Source: Lachnospiraceae bacterium
Lineage (GTDB): Bacteria > Bacillota > Clostridia > Lachnospirales > Lachnospiraceae
Direction of reading: 5' to 3'
DNA: 64,000 nt
NCBI GenBank assembly: GCA_014804645.1
Contig: JAAUZI010000013.1
Location: 6,612-70,611 of the forward strand
The notes below the pieces were generated by a model, which worked only from the letters and a program-made list of their open reading frames with translations, did not search any database and was not told where the DNA came from. How positions within the stretch are numbered: the stretch's first letter is position 1; the number at the start of each line of letters is the position of its first letter. A program made the position numbers and the translations under genes. Below, piece after piece: positions 42,991-51,919 of this stretch.

Positions 42991-44004
42991 ATGAGAAAAG
43001 GAAGAAAAAGGGCGCTGCTGGCGGCATTGCTGACAGTGGGGTTGCTGGCCGGATGCGGCGCCCCTGGGGAGACGGCGGGAAACGGCGGAAAGCTGACGCC
43101 GGTCACGCTGAACGAGGTGGCGCATTCCATATTCTACGCGCCCATGTATGTGGCAATCGAGGAGGGATATTTTAAGGAGGAGGGACTGGACGTAACGCTG
43201 GTCACCGGTTTCGGCGCCGACAAGACCATGACGGCCGTGCTGACCGGAGATGCTGACATCGGCTTTATGGGCAGCGAGTCCACCATCTATACCTATGTGG
43301 GAGGTACGAACGACTATGTGGTGAATTTTGCCCAGCTGACCCAGAGGGCGGGAAACTTCCTGGTGTCCAGGGAGCCGATAGACGATTTCGACTGGAACAT
43401 GCTGAAAGACCAGGATGTGCTCGGCGGCAGGGCTGGCGGTATGCCCCAGATGGTATTTGAATATATTTTACGAAAAAATAATATTGATCCGTCCACGGAT
43501 CTGCGGATAGACCAGAGCATAGATTTCGGCTCTACCGCAGCGGCATTCTCGGGCGGAGATGCGGATTTTACCGTGGAATTTGAGCCACATGCCACACTGC
43601 TGGAGCAGAAGGGGGATGGCTATGTGGTGGCTTCATTGGGAGAGGATTCCGGCTATGTGCCCTACACGGCCTTCAGCGCCAAAAAGAGCTATATCGACAA
43701 AAACGGCGATGTGATCCAGGCGTTTACCAATGCTCTGCAGAAGGGAATGGACTATGTGCAGTCCCACAGCCCGGAGGAGATCGCGGATGTGATCGCTCCT
43801 CAGTTTGCCGAGACCGACAAACAGGCCCTAGTGACTATCGTGGCCAGATATTACGATCAGGATACCTGGAAGGATAATCTGGTCTTTGAAAAGGCGTCCT
43901 TTGATCTGCTGCAGAATATTTTGCAGGACTCCGGAGTGCTGGCGGAGCGGGTGCCCTATGAGGATCTGGTGAATACTGCCTTCGCGGAGGCGGCAAAGAA
44001 ATAA
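42991..44004 (+). CDS. NMT1/THI5-like ABC transporter substrate-binding lipoprotein
   Basis: A 337-aa lipoprotein with lipobox LLAGC (Cys about 22), then a periplasmic-binding fold of the NMT1/SsuA class: SIFYAPMYVAIEEGYFKEEG, GADKTMTAVLTGDADIG, GGRAGGMPQMVFEYIL. Such proteins bind pyrimidine precursors, sulfonates or nitrate-type ligands. No permease or ATPase gene is adjacent, so it is an orphan here. GGAGG is about 12 bases before the ATG, a long spacing. Confidence 0.88.
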   Translation: MRKGRKRALLAALLTVGLLAGCGAPGETAGNGGKLTPVTLNEVAHSIFYAPMYVAIEEGYFKEEGLDVTLVTGFGADKTMTAVLTGDADIGFMGSESTIYTYVGGTNDYVVNFAQLTQRAGNFLVSREPIDDFDWNMLKDQDVLGGRAGGMPQMVFEYILRKNNIDPSTDLRIDQSIDFGSTAAAFSGGDADFTVEFEPHATLLEQKGDGYVVASLGEDSGYVPYTAFSAKKSYIDKNGDVIQAFTNALQKGMDYVQSHSPEEIADVIAPQFAETDKQALVTIVARYYDQDTWKDNLVFEKASFDLLQNILQDSGVLAERVPYEDLVNTAFAEAAKK

Positions 44005-44025
44005 AGCGCAGGACTGTGTCCGATT

Positions 44026-44511
44026 TTATTTCAGCCGAATGTTTTTCTCTGCCCAGAGGCGCAGCGCCGTGGCGTTGGTGCTGATTTTCTCAAGGGAATC
44101 CAATATATGCTGAAAAGCGGGTCTCTCGCACTCGTCGATATATCCGTCCTCGGATATGGCGATCAGGGAGGCCCGCAGTCCGTCTATGTCTTTCAGAGAA
44201 CCCAGTACCTTCAGCGCAAGCCGATCAAAATCGTCAATGGTGACCTCGTGTACGCTGCCTATGCCGATGGGACATTCCTTGGCACAGTAGGAATTGCACA
44301 GCTCCGGTGTGTTATAGGCTGCCGCCATGGCCTTGACCTCCTCGGGATAGGGGGCTATGGTGCCCAGCTCAATTCTGGCCAGACGGGTGCGGTCGATGCC
44401 TATAATCTCCGCAGCCTTTTCCCGGCTGGAAAAGTCGTCATTGCCCTCTGCGGCCTCGCAACGTGCGAGATAATACATATTATCAGCAGCTTTTGTGGCT
44501 TTTTTGCCCAT
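44026..44511 (-). CDS. XRE-like helix-turn-helix protein with cysteine pair
   Basis: A 161-aa protein whose first half is an XRE-type helix-turn-helix (SREKAAEIIGIDRTRLARIE, then GTIAPYPEEVKAMAAAYN), and which then carries CNSYCAKECPIG, three cysteines that could bind metal. The C-terminal 80 residues are helical. Probably a regulator with a small ligand-sensing cluster, function unknown. Convergent with the binding-protein gene, with 21 bases between stops. Confidence 0.72.
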   Translation of the reverse strand: MGKKATKAADNMYYLARCEAAEGNDDFSSREKAAEIIGIDRTRLARIELGTIAPYPEEVKAMAAAYNTPELCNSYCAKECPIGIGSVHEVTIDDFDRLALKVLGSLKDIDGLRASLIAISEDGYIDECERPAFQHILDSLEKISTNATALRLWAEKNIRLK

Positions 44512-44630
44512 GGTGTTTTTTCCTCGCTAAAGTAAAATGGTAGTAACGGTAAAACAAACTGATTTTAGTGTATCGGATTCCTGCTGTTTTGTAAAGAGAA
44601 ATATTTCCCTGAAAAACTTATACAAATCGG

Positions 44631-44659
44631 TTGAGGAATCTGCCGAAATCTGCTAAAAT
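44631..44659 (+). promoter_or_regulatory. Promoter of the SPFH gene
   Basis: TTGAGG (44631-44636), 17-base spacer, TAAAAT (44654-44659) with a TG extension; same layout as the promoter at 29925. Confidence 0.65.
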
Positions 44660-44702
44660 AGAAATAGTTTTAACCGTGAATTAAAAATAGGAGGAGCTAC
44701 AT

Positions 44703-46049
44703 ATGGGTTTAATTCAAGCAGCAAAAGACACTATTAGCGGCATGCTTGCCGATCAGTGGAGAGAGTACTTCTACTGTGACTCCATGCCCAACGAGGTGCT
44801 GGTGACCAAGGGCAAGATTCGCGTGACCGGCAAGAACGGCAACAAGGGTGTGGACAATATTATCACTAACGGTTCCATTATCGCTGTCAACGAGGGACAG
44901 TGCATGATTATTGTGGACCAGGGAGAGATCGTGGAGTTCTGTGCGGACGCGGGAGAGTTTGTGTATGACGCCTCCACCGAGCCCAGCCTGTTTTACGGCA
45001 ATCTGGGTGACAATGTGGTAAATACCTTCAAGAACATAGGAAAACGTTTCACCTTTGGCGGCAATACCGGCAAGGATCAGAGGGTTTACTATTTCAACAT
45101 CAAGGAGGTCATGGGCAACCTGTTCGGCACTGCCAGTCCCATTCCTTTCCGCATTGTGGATAACAATATCGGGCTGGACGTGGACACCACTGTGAAATGT
45201 AACGGCCAGTATTCCTTTAAGATCACCGACCCCCTGCTGTTCTACAAGAACGTGTGCGGCAACGTGACTCAGGACTATAACAAGTCGGAGCTGCTCAACA
45301 CCTTAAAAACCGAGCTGCTGACGGCGCTGCAGCCTGCGTTGGCCAAGATTTCCGCCATGGGTATCCGCTATTACGAGCTGGCCGGCAATACCGAGCAGAT
45401 GGCTGACGCCTTGAATGAGGTGCTGAGCGAGAAGTGGAGCAATCTGCGTGGTATTGAGATCGTATCCATCGGTTTCAACAGCGTGAAGATACCCGACGAC
45501 GATGAGAAGATGATCAAGGATCTGCAGAAGACCGCAGTGATGCGCAATGCCAATATGGCAGCCGCCACGTTGGTGGGAGCACAGGCAGAGGCCATGAAGG
45601 CGGCGGCGTCCAACACCGCTACCGGTCCTATGATGGCGTTTGCGGGCATGAATATGGCAACCCAGGCTGGTGGATTTGACGCCAATGCGCTGTACGCTAT
45701 GGGAGCGCAGCAGGCGGCGCAGCAGCCTGCACAACAGGCTCCGGCTCAGGCGTCTCCCCGGATGCAGGCCCCGGTTCTGGGATGGACCTGCAGCTGCGGC
45801 AAGAAGGACAATCTGGGCAAGTTCTGTGAGGAGTGCGGTGCCAAGAAACCTGAGGGCGCCGGATGGACCTGCGGCTGCGGCGCGGTAAACCAGGGCAAGT
45901 TCTGCTCGGAGTGCGGCGGCAAAAAGCCTGCGGGCGCGTCTCTCTACAAATGCGACAAGTGTGGTTGGGAGCCGGAAGACCCTGCGCATCCACCCAAATT
46001 CTGCCCGGAGTGTGGGGATATATTTGATGACAGCGATATCGTGTCATAG
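44703..46049 (+). CDS. SPFH-domain protein with C-terminal zinc ribbons (YdjI-like)
   Basis: A 448-aa protein. Residues about 20-300 form an SPFH/virion-core-like domain (EVLVTKGKIRVTGKNG, ITNGSIIAVNEGQ, FRIVDNNIGLDVDTTV). An Ala/Gln-rich linker follows, and then three zinc ribbons: CSCGKKDNLGKFCEECG, CGCGAVNQGKFCSECG and CDKCGWEP...CPECG. B. subtilis YdjI, a partner of PspA/YdjGH in membrane stress, has the same design. No PspA gene is adjacent. GGAGGAG precedes the ATG. A terminator lies between it and the next, functionally related gene. Confidence 0.85.
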   Translation: MGLIQAAKDTISGMLADQWREYFYCDSMPNEVLVTKGKIRVTGKNGNKGVDNIITNGSIIAVNEGQCMIIVDQGEIVEFCADAGEFVYDASTEPSLFYGNLGDNVVNTFKNIGKRFTFGGNTGKDQRVYYFNIKEVMGNLFGTASPIPFRIVDNNIGLDVDTTVKCNGQYSFKITDPLLFYKNVCGNVTQDYNKSELLNTLKTELLTALQPALAKISAMGIRYYELAGNTEQMADALNEVLSEKWSNLRGIEIVSIGFNSVKIPDDDEKMIKDLQKTAVMRNANMAAATLVGAQAEAMKAAASNTATGPMMAFAGMNMATQAGGFDANALYAMGAQQAAQQPAQQAPAQASPRMQAPVLGWTCSCGKKDNLGKFCEECGAKKPEGAGWTCGCGAVNQGKFCSECGGKKPAGASLYKCDKCGWEPEDPAHPPKFCPECGDIFDDSDIVS

Positions 46050-46072
46050 AGATTCCTGGTAGGATAGATAAG

Positions 46073-46108
46073 CGCTGGCGGGGCCACCATGGCTGCGCCG
46101 GCGTTTTT
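46073..46108 (+). terminator. Terminator after the SPFH gene
   Basis: CGCTGGCG (46073-46080) pairs with CGCCGGCG (46096-46103), then T5. Its position 49 bases before the next ATG suggests partial read-through. Confidence 0.7.
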
Positions 46109-46156
46109 GTGCAGAGCGGGAATGCACTGCGCGGAGTATGGGGTGGGGGAGTTAAA

Positions 46157-46924
46157 ATGAACGGTAAAATGATTGGCGCTATAATTATACTGGTGCTGCT
46201 GTTGGTGCTGGCGGGAGTGATTTACCTGGCCTGCCGCAAGATCAGCCGGACGGTAAAAGGCTACAGCCGGATGATTTTCGGAACGGAGAATGTGCGGGAG
46301 GGAGTGCAGAAGATGGAGATGGAGTATGCAACCACTCCCAAGTCCGTATCCTCCGCCACAGGACTGTATCTGCCCGGCATCATGAAAGATTTCCCCGAGT
46401 TTCATCTGGAGGAAATGAAGAGTCGGGCACAGAATGTTCTGACTTCCTATCTGCGCGGCATAGACGGCGGCAACAGTCATATGCTGACAGAGGGAACCCG
46501 GGAACTGCGGGACAAGCTGGATATGCGAATCAGTATGCTGAGAAATGCGGAAATCCGGGAGCATTATGAGCGAATAAAGGTACACAGAATAGAGATTCAC
46601 AAGTACCGCAAGGACAAGGGACGCAGCAGCATCGTGTTCCAGGCGTCGGCGGAGCATATTCACTATCAGGAGCAAAACGGCGCCGTTGTCAAGGGGCGCA
46701 AAGACAGACTGGAGCAGGCCAAGTACAATGTGGAGGTCAGCTATATTCAGGATGTGGAACTGGTGGAGAACACCTCGGATATGGGGCTGGCAATGGTGTG
46801 TCCCAACTGCGGGGCACCGCTGCCGTCGTTGGGGGCCAAGACCTGCGCTTATTGCGACAGTCCGGTGGTGGAGTTGAATATCAAGGCGTGGAACTTTACG
46901 GATGTGGAAATGGTAGAAAAGTAG
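46157..46924 (+). CDS. Membrane protein with Tim44-like and zinc-ribbon regions (YdjG-like)
   Basis: A 255-aa protein: one N-terminal membrane helix (about 4-27), a soluble Tim44-like domain (about 70-215: PEFHLEEMKSRAQNVLTSYL, EQAKYNVEVSYIQDVEL) and a C-terminal zinc ribbon (CPNCGAPLPSLG...CAYC). ATG 46157 has GGGGGAG 5 bases upstream. Together with the SPFH protein it recalls the ydjGHI group of Bacillus, which handles membrane stress. Confidence 0.75.
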   Translation: MNGKMIGAIIILVLLLVLAGVIYLACRKISRTVKGYSRMIFGTENVREGVQKMEMEYATTPKSVSSATGLYLPGIMKDFPEFHLEEMKSRAQNVLTSYLRGIDGGNSHMLTEGTRELRDKLDMRISMLRNAEIREHYERIKVHRIEIHKYRKDKGRSSIVFQASAEHIHYQEQNGAVVKGRKDRLEQAKYNVEVSYIQDVELVENTSDMGLAMVCPNCGAPLPSLGAKTCAYCDSPVVELNIKAWNFTDVEMVEK

Positions 46925-46952
46925 CCCTATACTCGCCAGGGAAGGGATAAGT

Positions 46953-47468
46953 ATGGAAACGATAATGCATGAGCTGAAAAGACTCACCGTCCATGACGGG
47001 AGAGATATTTATGATATGTTACAGGAGATTCCCGCAGATGAAAATGGATTTTTAAATTCAATGGCGAGAAAGTCTTTTTCCGAATTTCAGATGTGGTTGG
47101 AGAAATCAGTGAAAAATTCAGAGCAGAATGGCATCATAGATGGCTGGAAAGTTCCTGAAACTACATTTTGGCTTTATGAGAATGACATCCCGGTGGGATA
47201 CGGTAAGATCCGTCATTTTCTGACGGAACATCTGCGGGAGGCCGGGGGAAATATCGGATATGCCATCCGGCCTTCAGCCAGGGGCAGAGGGCTTGGCAAA
47301 ATCCTGCTGAAACTGCTGATAGACCAGGGCGGAAAACTGGGAGTAAATAAATTCCTGCTGACCATACATGAGGATAATGAGCCGTCTGTCCGTGTTGCCC
47401 TGGCATGCGGCGGAGTTATAGAAAAACAGTATGGGAATCGATACTATATATGGATTGAACCCGCATAG
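46953..47468 (+). CDS. GNAT-family N-acetyltransferase
   Basis: A 171-aa GNAT. Motif A, IRPSARGRGLGKILLKLLID, provides the acetyl-CoA loop RGRGLG (about 107-112); DNEPSVRVALACGG is the following helix motif. AAGGGAT lies upstream. The substrate is unknown. pcrA begins 19 bases after its stop. Confidence 0.88.
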   Translation: METIMHELKRLTVHDGRDIYDMLQEIPADENGFLNSMARKSFSEFQMWLEKSVKNSEQNGIIDGWKVPETTFWLYENDIPVGYGKIRHFLTEHLREAGGNIGYAIRPSARGRGLGKILLKLLIDQGGKLGVNKFLLTIHEDNEPSVRVALACGGVIEKQYGNRYYIWIEPA

Positions 47469-47487
47469 TGTGGAGAGTGACGAGACG

Positions 47488-49746
47488 ATGAGTATATATG
47501 ATACATTAAATAAAGAACAAAAAGAGGCGGTCATGACGACCGAAGGTCCGCTGCTATTATTGGCGGGGGCGGGATCGGGCAAGACCAGGGTGCTGACTCA
47601 CCGAATCGCCTACCTGATAGACGAGATGGGGGTCAATCCATGGAATATTCTGGCCATCACCTTCACCAACAAGGCCGCTGGGGAGATGCGGGAGCGGGTG
47701 GACCAGATCGTGGGCTTTGGCGCAGATCAGGTGTGGGTGTCCACATTTCATTCCACCTGTGTTCGCATACTGCGCAGATATATCGACAAGCTGGGGTTTG
47801 ACAATCATTTTACCATCTACGATACGGACGATCAGAAGTCCATAATCAAGGATGTGTGTAAGAGGCAGATGATTGACACCAAGATGCTGAAAGAACGGGC
47901 GGTGCTGTCCGCCATCTCTTCCGCCAAAAATGAATTGATTTCCCCCACCGAGTATGAACTCCAGGCCATGGGTGATTTTCAGAATAAAAAGATTGCGGGG
48001 TGCTATAAGGAGTATCAGCGGGAGCTGAAAAAAAATAACGCTCTGGACTTTGACGATCTGCTGGTGATGACGGTGGAGCTGCTAAAGAGCTGTCCGGAGA
48101 TTTTGAACCAGTATCAGGAGCGGTTCCGCTATATCATGGTGGACGAGTATCAGGACACTAACACGGCGCAGTTTGAGCTGATACGGCTGCTGGCGGACAA
48201 ACACCGCAACCTCTGTGTGGTGGGGGACGACGATCAGTCCATCTACAAGTTCCGCGGAGCCAATATCCGCAATATTCTGGATTACGAGAAGGTGTACCCG
48301 GAGGCGAAGGTCATCAAGCTGGAGCAGAATTACCGTTCCACCGGCAATATCCTGGATACGGCCAACGCCGTGATACGCAACAATAAGGGGCGCAAGGACA
48401 AGACGTTGTGGACGGCCAAGGAGCAGGGCAGCAGGATTCATTTCCGCCAGTTTGACAATGGCTACGAGGAAGCGGAATATATTTCGGACGATATTGCGGC
48501 CCGGGTGCGGAAAGGACAGCTGAACTACGGAGACTGTGCCATCCTCTACCGCACCAACGCCCAGTCCCGGGCGCTGGAGGAGCGGCTGGTGGTGGACGGT
48601 ATGCCCTACAATGTGGTGGGGGGAATCAATTTCTACGCCAGGCGGGAAATCAAGGATATTCTGGCTTATCTGAAAACCATTGACAACGGCAGGGACGATC
48701 TGGCCGTGAAGAGAATTATCAATGTGCCCAAGAGAGGAATCGGCAGCGCTACGCTGGACAAGGTGCAGAGCTATGCGGATATGCGGGGCATAACCTTTTA
48801 TCAGGCGCTGGAGCAGATGGACCAGATCACCAGTCTGGGCAGAGCGGCGGCCAAGCTGGAACCTTTTGTCAAAATGATTCAGGTTTTCAAGGCCAAGGCA
48901 AAATATTATGGCATTGTGGACATGATTCATGAGATTATGGATACCATAGATTATGAAACCTATCTGCAGGACATTGACGATGAAGATAATAACGACAGAA
49001 TGGAAAATGTGGATGAATTTTTGAACAGGGCTGTGTTTTACGAGCAGACCCACGACGAGATTTCCCTCAGCGAGTTTTTGGAGGAGATCGCGCTGGTGGC
49101 CGATATTGACAGTCTGGAGAACGGCACAGACCGCATTCTGCTGATGACGCTGCACAGCGCCAAGGGACTGGAATTTCCCTGCGTGTATCTGGCGGGCATG
49201 GAGGACGGCCTGTTTCCCGGTTATCTGACCATCAACTCGGACGATCCGGGAGACATGGAGGAGGAGCGCAGGCTGGCCTATGTGGGAATCACCAGGGCCC
49301 AAGAGGAATTGACTCTGACCTACGCTCGGTGCCGCATGATTAGAGGAGAAAACCAGTATAATCCTGTGAGCCGTTTTATACAAGAGATTCCGAAGGAACT
49401 GTTGGACAATACGATTCCCCGGGCAAAAACCATGGATGCGGGGACAGGGGACTTCCGCCCTAAAGCCATTCTGCGGCCCAGGGCGACGCCGAAGGAGAAT
49501 AAGCCCTATATTGCTCAGGGAATTGGGAGTCTGAACAAGATAGCCGGAATTACCAAGGGAGACAGCATGGAGACCTTGGGGGAGCTGGAATACCGGGAGG
49601 GCGATCGGGTGAACCATCTGAAATACGGCGAGGGAACGGTAGCACAGATTGCCAGGGAACCCAGAGACTACAAAGTCACGGTGGTTTTTGACAAGGCTGG
49701 ACAGAAAATCATGTATGCATCTTTTGCAAAACTAAAAAAAGTGTAG
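47488..49746 (+). CDS. pcrA: UvrD/PcrA-type ATP-dependent DNA helicase
   Basis: A 752-aa superfamily 1A helicase that unwinds DNA 3' to 5' in repair and clears RecA and replication conflicts. Walker A is AGAGSGKT (26-33), Walker B DEYQDTN, motif III GDDDQSIYKFRGA, motif IV QNYRST, motif V LMTLHSAKGLEF and motif VI YVGITRAQEELTL. The C-terminal end (YREGDRVNHLKYGEGTVAQI) is the PcrA Tudor-like RNA-polymerase-binding domain. ATG 47488 matches the usual start; a longer frame would overlap the GNAT gene. Confidence 0.96.
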   Translation: MSIYDTLNKEQKEAVMTTEGPLLLLAGAGSGKTRVLTHRIAYLIDEMGVNPWNILAITFTNKAAGEMRERVDQIVGFGADQVWVSTFHSTCVRILRRYIDKLGFDNHFTIYDTDDQKSIIKDVCKRQMIDTKMLKERAVLSAISSAKNELISPTEYELQAMGDFQNKKIAGCYKEYQRELKKNNALDFDDLLVMTVELLKSCPEILNQYQERFRYIMVDEYQDTNTAQFELIRLLADKHRNLCVVGDDDQSIYKFRGANIRNILDYEKVYPEAKVIKLEQNYRSTGNILDTANAVIRNNKGRKDKTLWTAKEQGSRIHFRQFDNGYEEAEYISDDIAARVRKGQLNYGDCAILYRTNAQSRALEERLVVDGMPYNVVGGINFYARREIKDILAYLKTIDNGRDDLAVKRIINVPKRGIGSATLDKVQSYADMRGITFYQALEQMDQITSLGRAAAKLEPFVKMIQVFKAKAKYYGIVDMIHEIMDTIDYETYLQDIDDEDNNDRMENVDEFLNRAVFYEQTHDEISLSEFLEEIALVADIDSLENGTDRILLMTLHSAKGLEFPCVYLAGMEDGLFPGYLTINSDDPGDMEEERRLAYVGITRAQEELTLTYARCRMIRGENQYNPVSRFIQEIPKELLDNTIPRAKTMDAGTGDFRPKAILRPRATPKENKPYIAQGIGSLNKIAGITKGDSMETLGELEYREGDRVNHLKYGEGTVAQIAREPRDYKVTVVFDKAGQKIMYASFAKLKKV

Positions 49747-49807
49747 TAAATTGATTGCATTTGTGGTATTCTATTATTGATAGCATATCAGAAAGGATGA
49801 CTGTGAT

Positions 49808-50059
49808 ATGAATTTGACAGATTTAAAGAAATTGACTGAGCTGCTGGGCAGCAAAAAGGAAGAGGAGAAGAAGGGGAACGTGCTGGTGTGGATTCTGGCC
49901 ATTATCGGTGTGATCGCGGCAGTGGCCGCCATCGCTTACGCGGTGTATCGCTATTTCACGCCCACCTACCTGGAAGATTTCGAGGATGACTTCGAGGACG
50001 AGTTCGAGGATGAGGACGATGACGAGGAGGATATCTTCGAGGACGAGGGAGACAACTAG
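49808..50059 (+). CDS. Small single-pass membrane protein with acidic tail
   Basis: An 83-aa protein with a short helical start, one membrane helix (about 25-47) and an extremely acidic C-terminus (repeats of FEDDFEDEFEDE). GAAAGGA precedes the ATG. The tail would lie on one membrane face and could bind cations or basic proteins. Family not identified. Confidence 0.72.
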   Translation: MNLTDLKKLTELLGSKKEEEKKGNVLVWILAIIGVIAAVAAIAYAVYRYFTPTYLEDFEDDFEDEFEDEDDDEEDIFEDEGDN

Positions 50060-50080
50060 GAAGATTAGTACGCATTAATG

Positions 50081-50109
50081 CAATATCATGGGCAAGATTC
50101 ATGATATGC
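50081..50109 (+). repeat. GATATGC-type hairpin element, copy E (short)
   Basis: CAATATCATG (50081-50090) and CATGATATGC (50100-50109) form a stem with ATATCATG/CATGATAT and a 9-base loop, followed by GGGCAGAGG. Same closing stem as the other copies, lying directly upstream of copy D. Confidence 0.55.
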
Positions 50110-50121
50110 GGGCAGAGGTTA

Positions 50122-50200
50122 GATTGAAAAATCTAAGATTTTTCAATTTTCTATTTGAGCAATATCGCAGACACAGTCTGCGATATGCATGGGGACTAGT
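50122..50200 (+). repeat. GATATGC-type hairpin element, copy D
   Basis: First hairpin ATTGAAAAATC (50123-50133) with GATTTTTCAAT (50137-50147), perfect. Then TTTCTATTTGAGCAATATC leads into a perfect 11-bp stem, 50162-50172 with 50176-50186 (loop ACA), followed by GCATGGGGACTAGT and the rlmD ATG at 50201. Confidence 0.78.
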
Positions 50201-51625
50201 ATGAAAAAGGGACAGGTGTATACAGGGATTGTGGAGCGCGTGGAGTTTCCGAACAAGGGCATTGTCAGGGCCGGTGAGGAGACCTGTGTGGTGAAAAACA
50301 GCCTGCCCGGACAGAAGGTTTCTTTCCTCGTAAATAAAGTGAGACATGGGAAGGCGGAGGCCAGACTTTTGGAGGTGATTGAATTATCCCCTCTGGAGTC
50401 TGGTAATCCGTGTTCCCATTTTGGCTTGTGCGGAGGCTGTACATATCTGTCTCTGCCCTATGAGGAACAGCTGCGGATCAAGGAGCGACAGGTGAGGGAA
50501 CTGCTGGAACGGGCGCTTGAGGGACAGGAAGAGTCCTGGCAGTGGGAGGGGATCAAAGGAAGTCCCCGGCCTTATGTATATCGGAACAAGATGGAATTTT
50601 CTTTTGGGGACGAGGTAAAGGACGGGCCTCTGTCTCTGGGTATGCACAGGCGCGGCAGCATGTATGATGTGGTACATGTGAGCGACTGCAGGATTGTGGA
50701 CGAGGATTACCGGCGGATACTGAAGGCGGTGCTGGCTTATTTTCAGGAGCGGGGCATAAGCTTTCACCACAAGATGCGGCATGAGGGATTTCTGCGCCAT
50801 CTGCTGGTGCGCAAGGCTGCCAGGACGGGAGAGATTCTGGTGGCGCTGGTGACGTCCTCTCAGGCTCCCCAGGGCGGCGCATACGGACAGCCCGGAGACA
50901 GGGAGGAGATACAGGCGCTGGTGGAAGGCTTTCAGAGGTGCCTGCTTGAGGTGCAGGAACGCGGGGAGCTATCTGGCGTTCTGGCGGGCATTTTACATAT
51001 CACCAACGATTCTCTGGCGGATGTAGTGCAGAGCGACCGCACGGATATTTTGTATGGGCGGGATTATATCTATGAGGAGCTGCTGGGACTGCGGTTTAAG
51101 ATATCCACGTTCTCTTTTTTTCAGACCAATACTTACAGCGCCGAGGTGCTGTATGAGACGGCCAGGGAGTATGTGGGGGAACTGGACAGGGGCAGGCTGC
51201 TCTATGACCTGTACAGCGGCACAGGCACCATCGCCCAGCTGATGGCGGCTGCAGCGGACCGGGTCATCGGTGTGGAGATCGTGGAGGAGGCGGTGGAGGC
51301 CGCCCGGGAAAATGCGGCGCTGAACGGCCTGGAGAACTGCGAATTTATCGCCGGGGATGTGCTGAAGGTGTTGGACGGACTGACGGAGAAACCGGATATG
51401 ATTATTCTGGACCCTCCCCGGGATGGTATTCATCCCAAGGCGCTGCCTAAGATTATCGGCTACGGCGTGGAGCGGATCGTGTATATTTCCTGCAAGCCCA
51501 CCAGCCTGGCGAGGGATCTGGAGGCGTTTTTGGCGGGGGGATATCATGTGGAACGGGCCGTAGCGGTGGACCAGTTTCCCTGGACGGCGAATGTGGAGAC
51601 GGTGTGTTTGTTGTCCAAGCTATAG
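50201..51625 (+). CDS. rlmD: 23S rRNA (uracil-5-)-methyltransferase, RlmD/RlmCD (RumA) type
   Basis: A 474-aa TrmA/RumA-family RNA methyltransferase making m5U in 23S rRNA. A TRAM domain (about 1-60), the Fe-S cysteines CSHFGLCGGC (about 71-80), the SAM site LYDLYSGTGTIAQ and the catalytic segments ILDPPRDG and YISCKPTSLARDL are intact. The protein ends at NVETVCLLSKL, the usual end of the catalytic domain. Many clostridial homologues continue with a helical extension, which here lies just past the TAG in the same frame. ATG 50201 follows a GATATGC hairpin element whose GGGG may be the ribosome site. Confidence 0.92.
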   Translation: MKKGQVYTGIVERVEFPNKGIVRAGEETCVVKNSLPGQKVSFLVNKVRHGKAEARLLEVIELSPLESGNPCSHFGLCGGCTYLSLPYEEQLRIKERQVRELLERALEGQEESWQWEGIKGSPRPYVYRNKMEFSFGDEVKDGPLSLGMHRRGSMYDVVHVSDCRIVDEDYRRILKAVLAYFQERGISFHHKMRHEGFLRHLLVRKAARTGEILVALVTSSQAPQGGAYGQPGDREEIQALVEGFQRCLLEVQERGELSGVLAGILHITNDSLADVVQSDRTDILYGRDYIYEELLGLRFKISTFSFFQTNTYSAEVLYETAREYVGELDRGRLLYDLYSGTGTIAQLMAAAADRVIGVEIVEEAVEAARENAALNGLENCEFIAGDVLKVLDGLTEKPDMIILDPPRDGIHPKALPKIIGYGVERIVYISCKPTSLARDLEAFLAGGYHVERAVAVDQFPWTANVETVCLLSKL

Positions 51626-51889
51626 GTTGAGTGGCGTGTTGAGGTGGAATTGGATTTTGACGAGATGGATTTGACGGCGGCGGAGGGCAAGGCAACTTAT
51701 AGTGAGATCAAGAATTATATACTGAAAGAGCATGGATTGAAAGTTTCTAATTTGTATATTTCGCAGATAAAAGAAAGCGTGGAATAGAGGTTGGGAAGAA
51801 CTATAATCTTCCCGAATCTGAGGATAGCATACAGCCACAGTGTCCGAAAGAGAAGGAAACGGCGATGAAGGAAACATTTAAGCATTTTA
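51626..51889 (+). pseudogene. Decayed C-terminal extension of the rlmD product
   Basis: Directly after the rlmD TAG the same frame reads VELDFDEMDLTAAEGKATYS then EIKNYILKEHGLKVSNLYIS, a known extension of clostridial RumA proteins. After about 46 codons the frame must shift by one base (near 51764) to continue KRKRGIEVGKNYNLPESEDS and QPQCPKEKETAMKETFKHF, its usual end. So one stop and one frameshift have detached the extension while leaving the catalytic part whole. AT-rich toward the 3' end. Confidence 0.78.
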
Positions 51890-51919
51890 TATGGTTAAAG
51901 ATGGAAATTTCAGGTCCTG

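Noticed and set aside
48082..49617. 511-codon open frame antisense to pcrA
   Set aside because: All helicase motifs are on the plus strand and the minus-strand frame has no recognisable domain.
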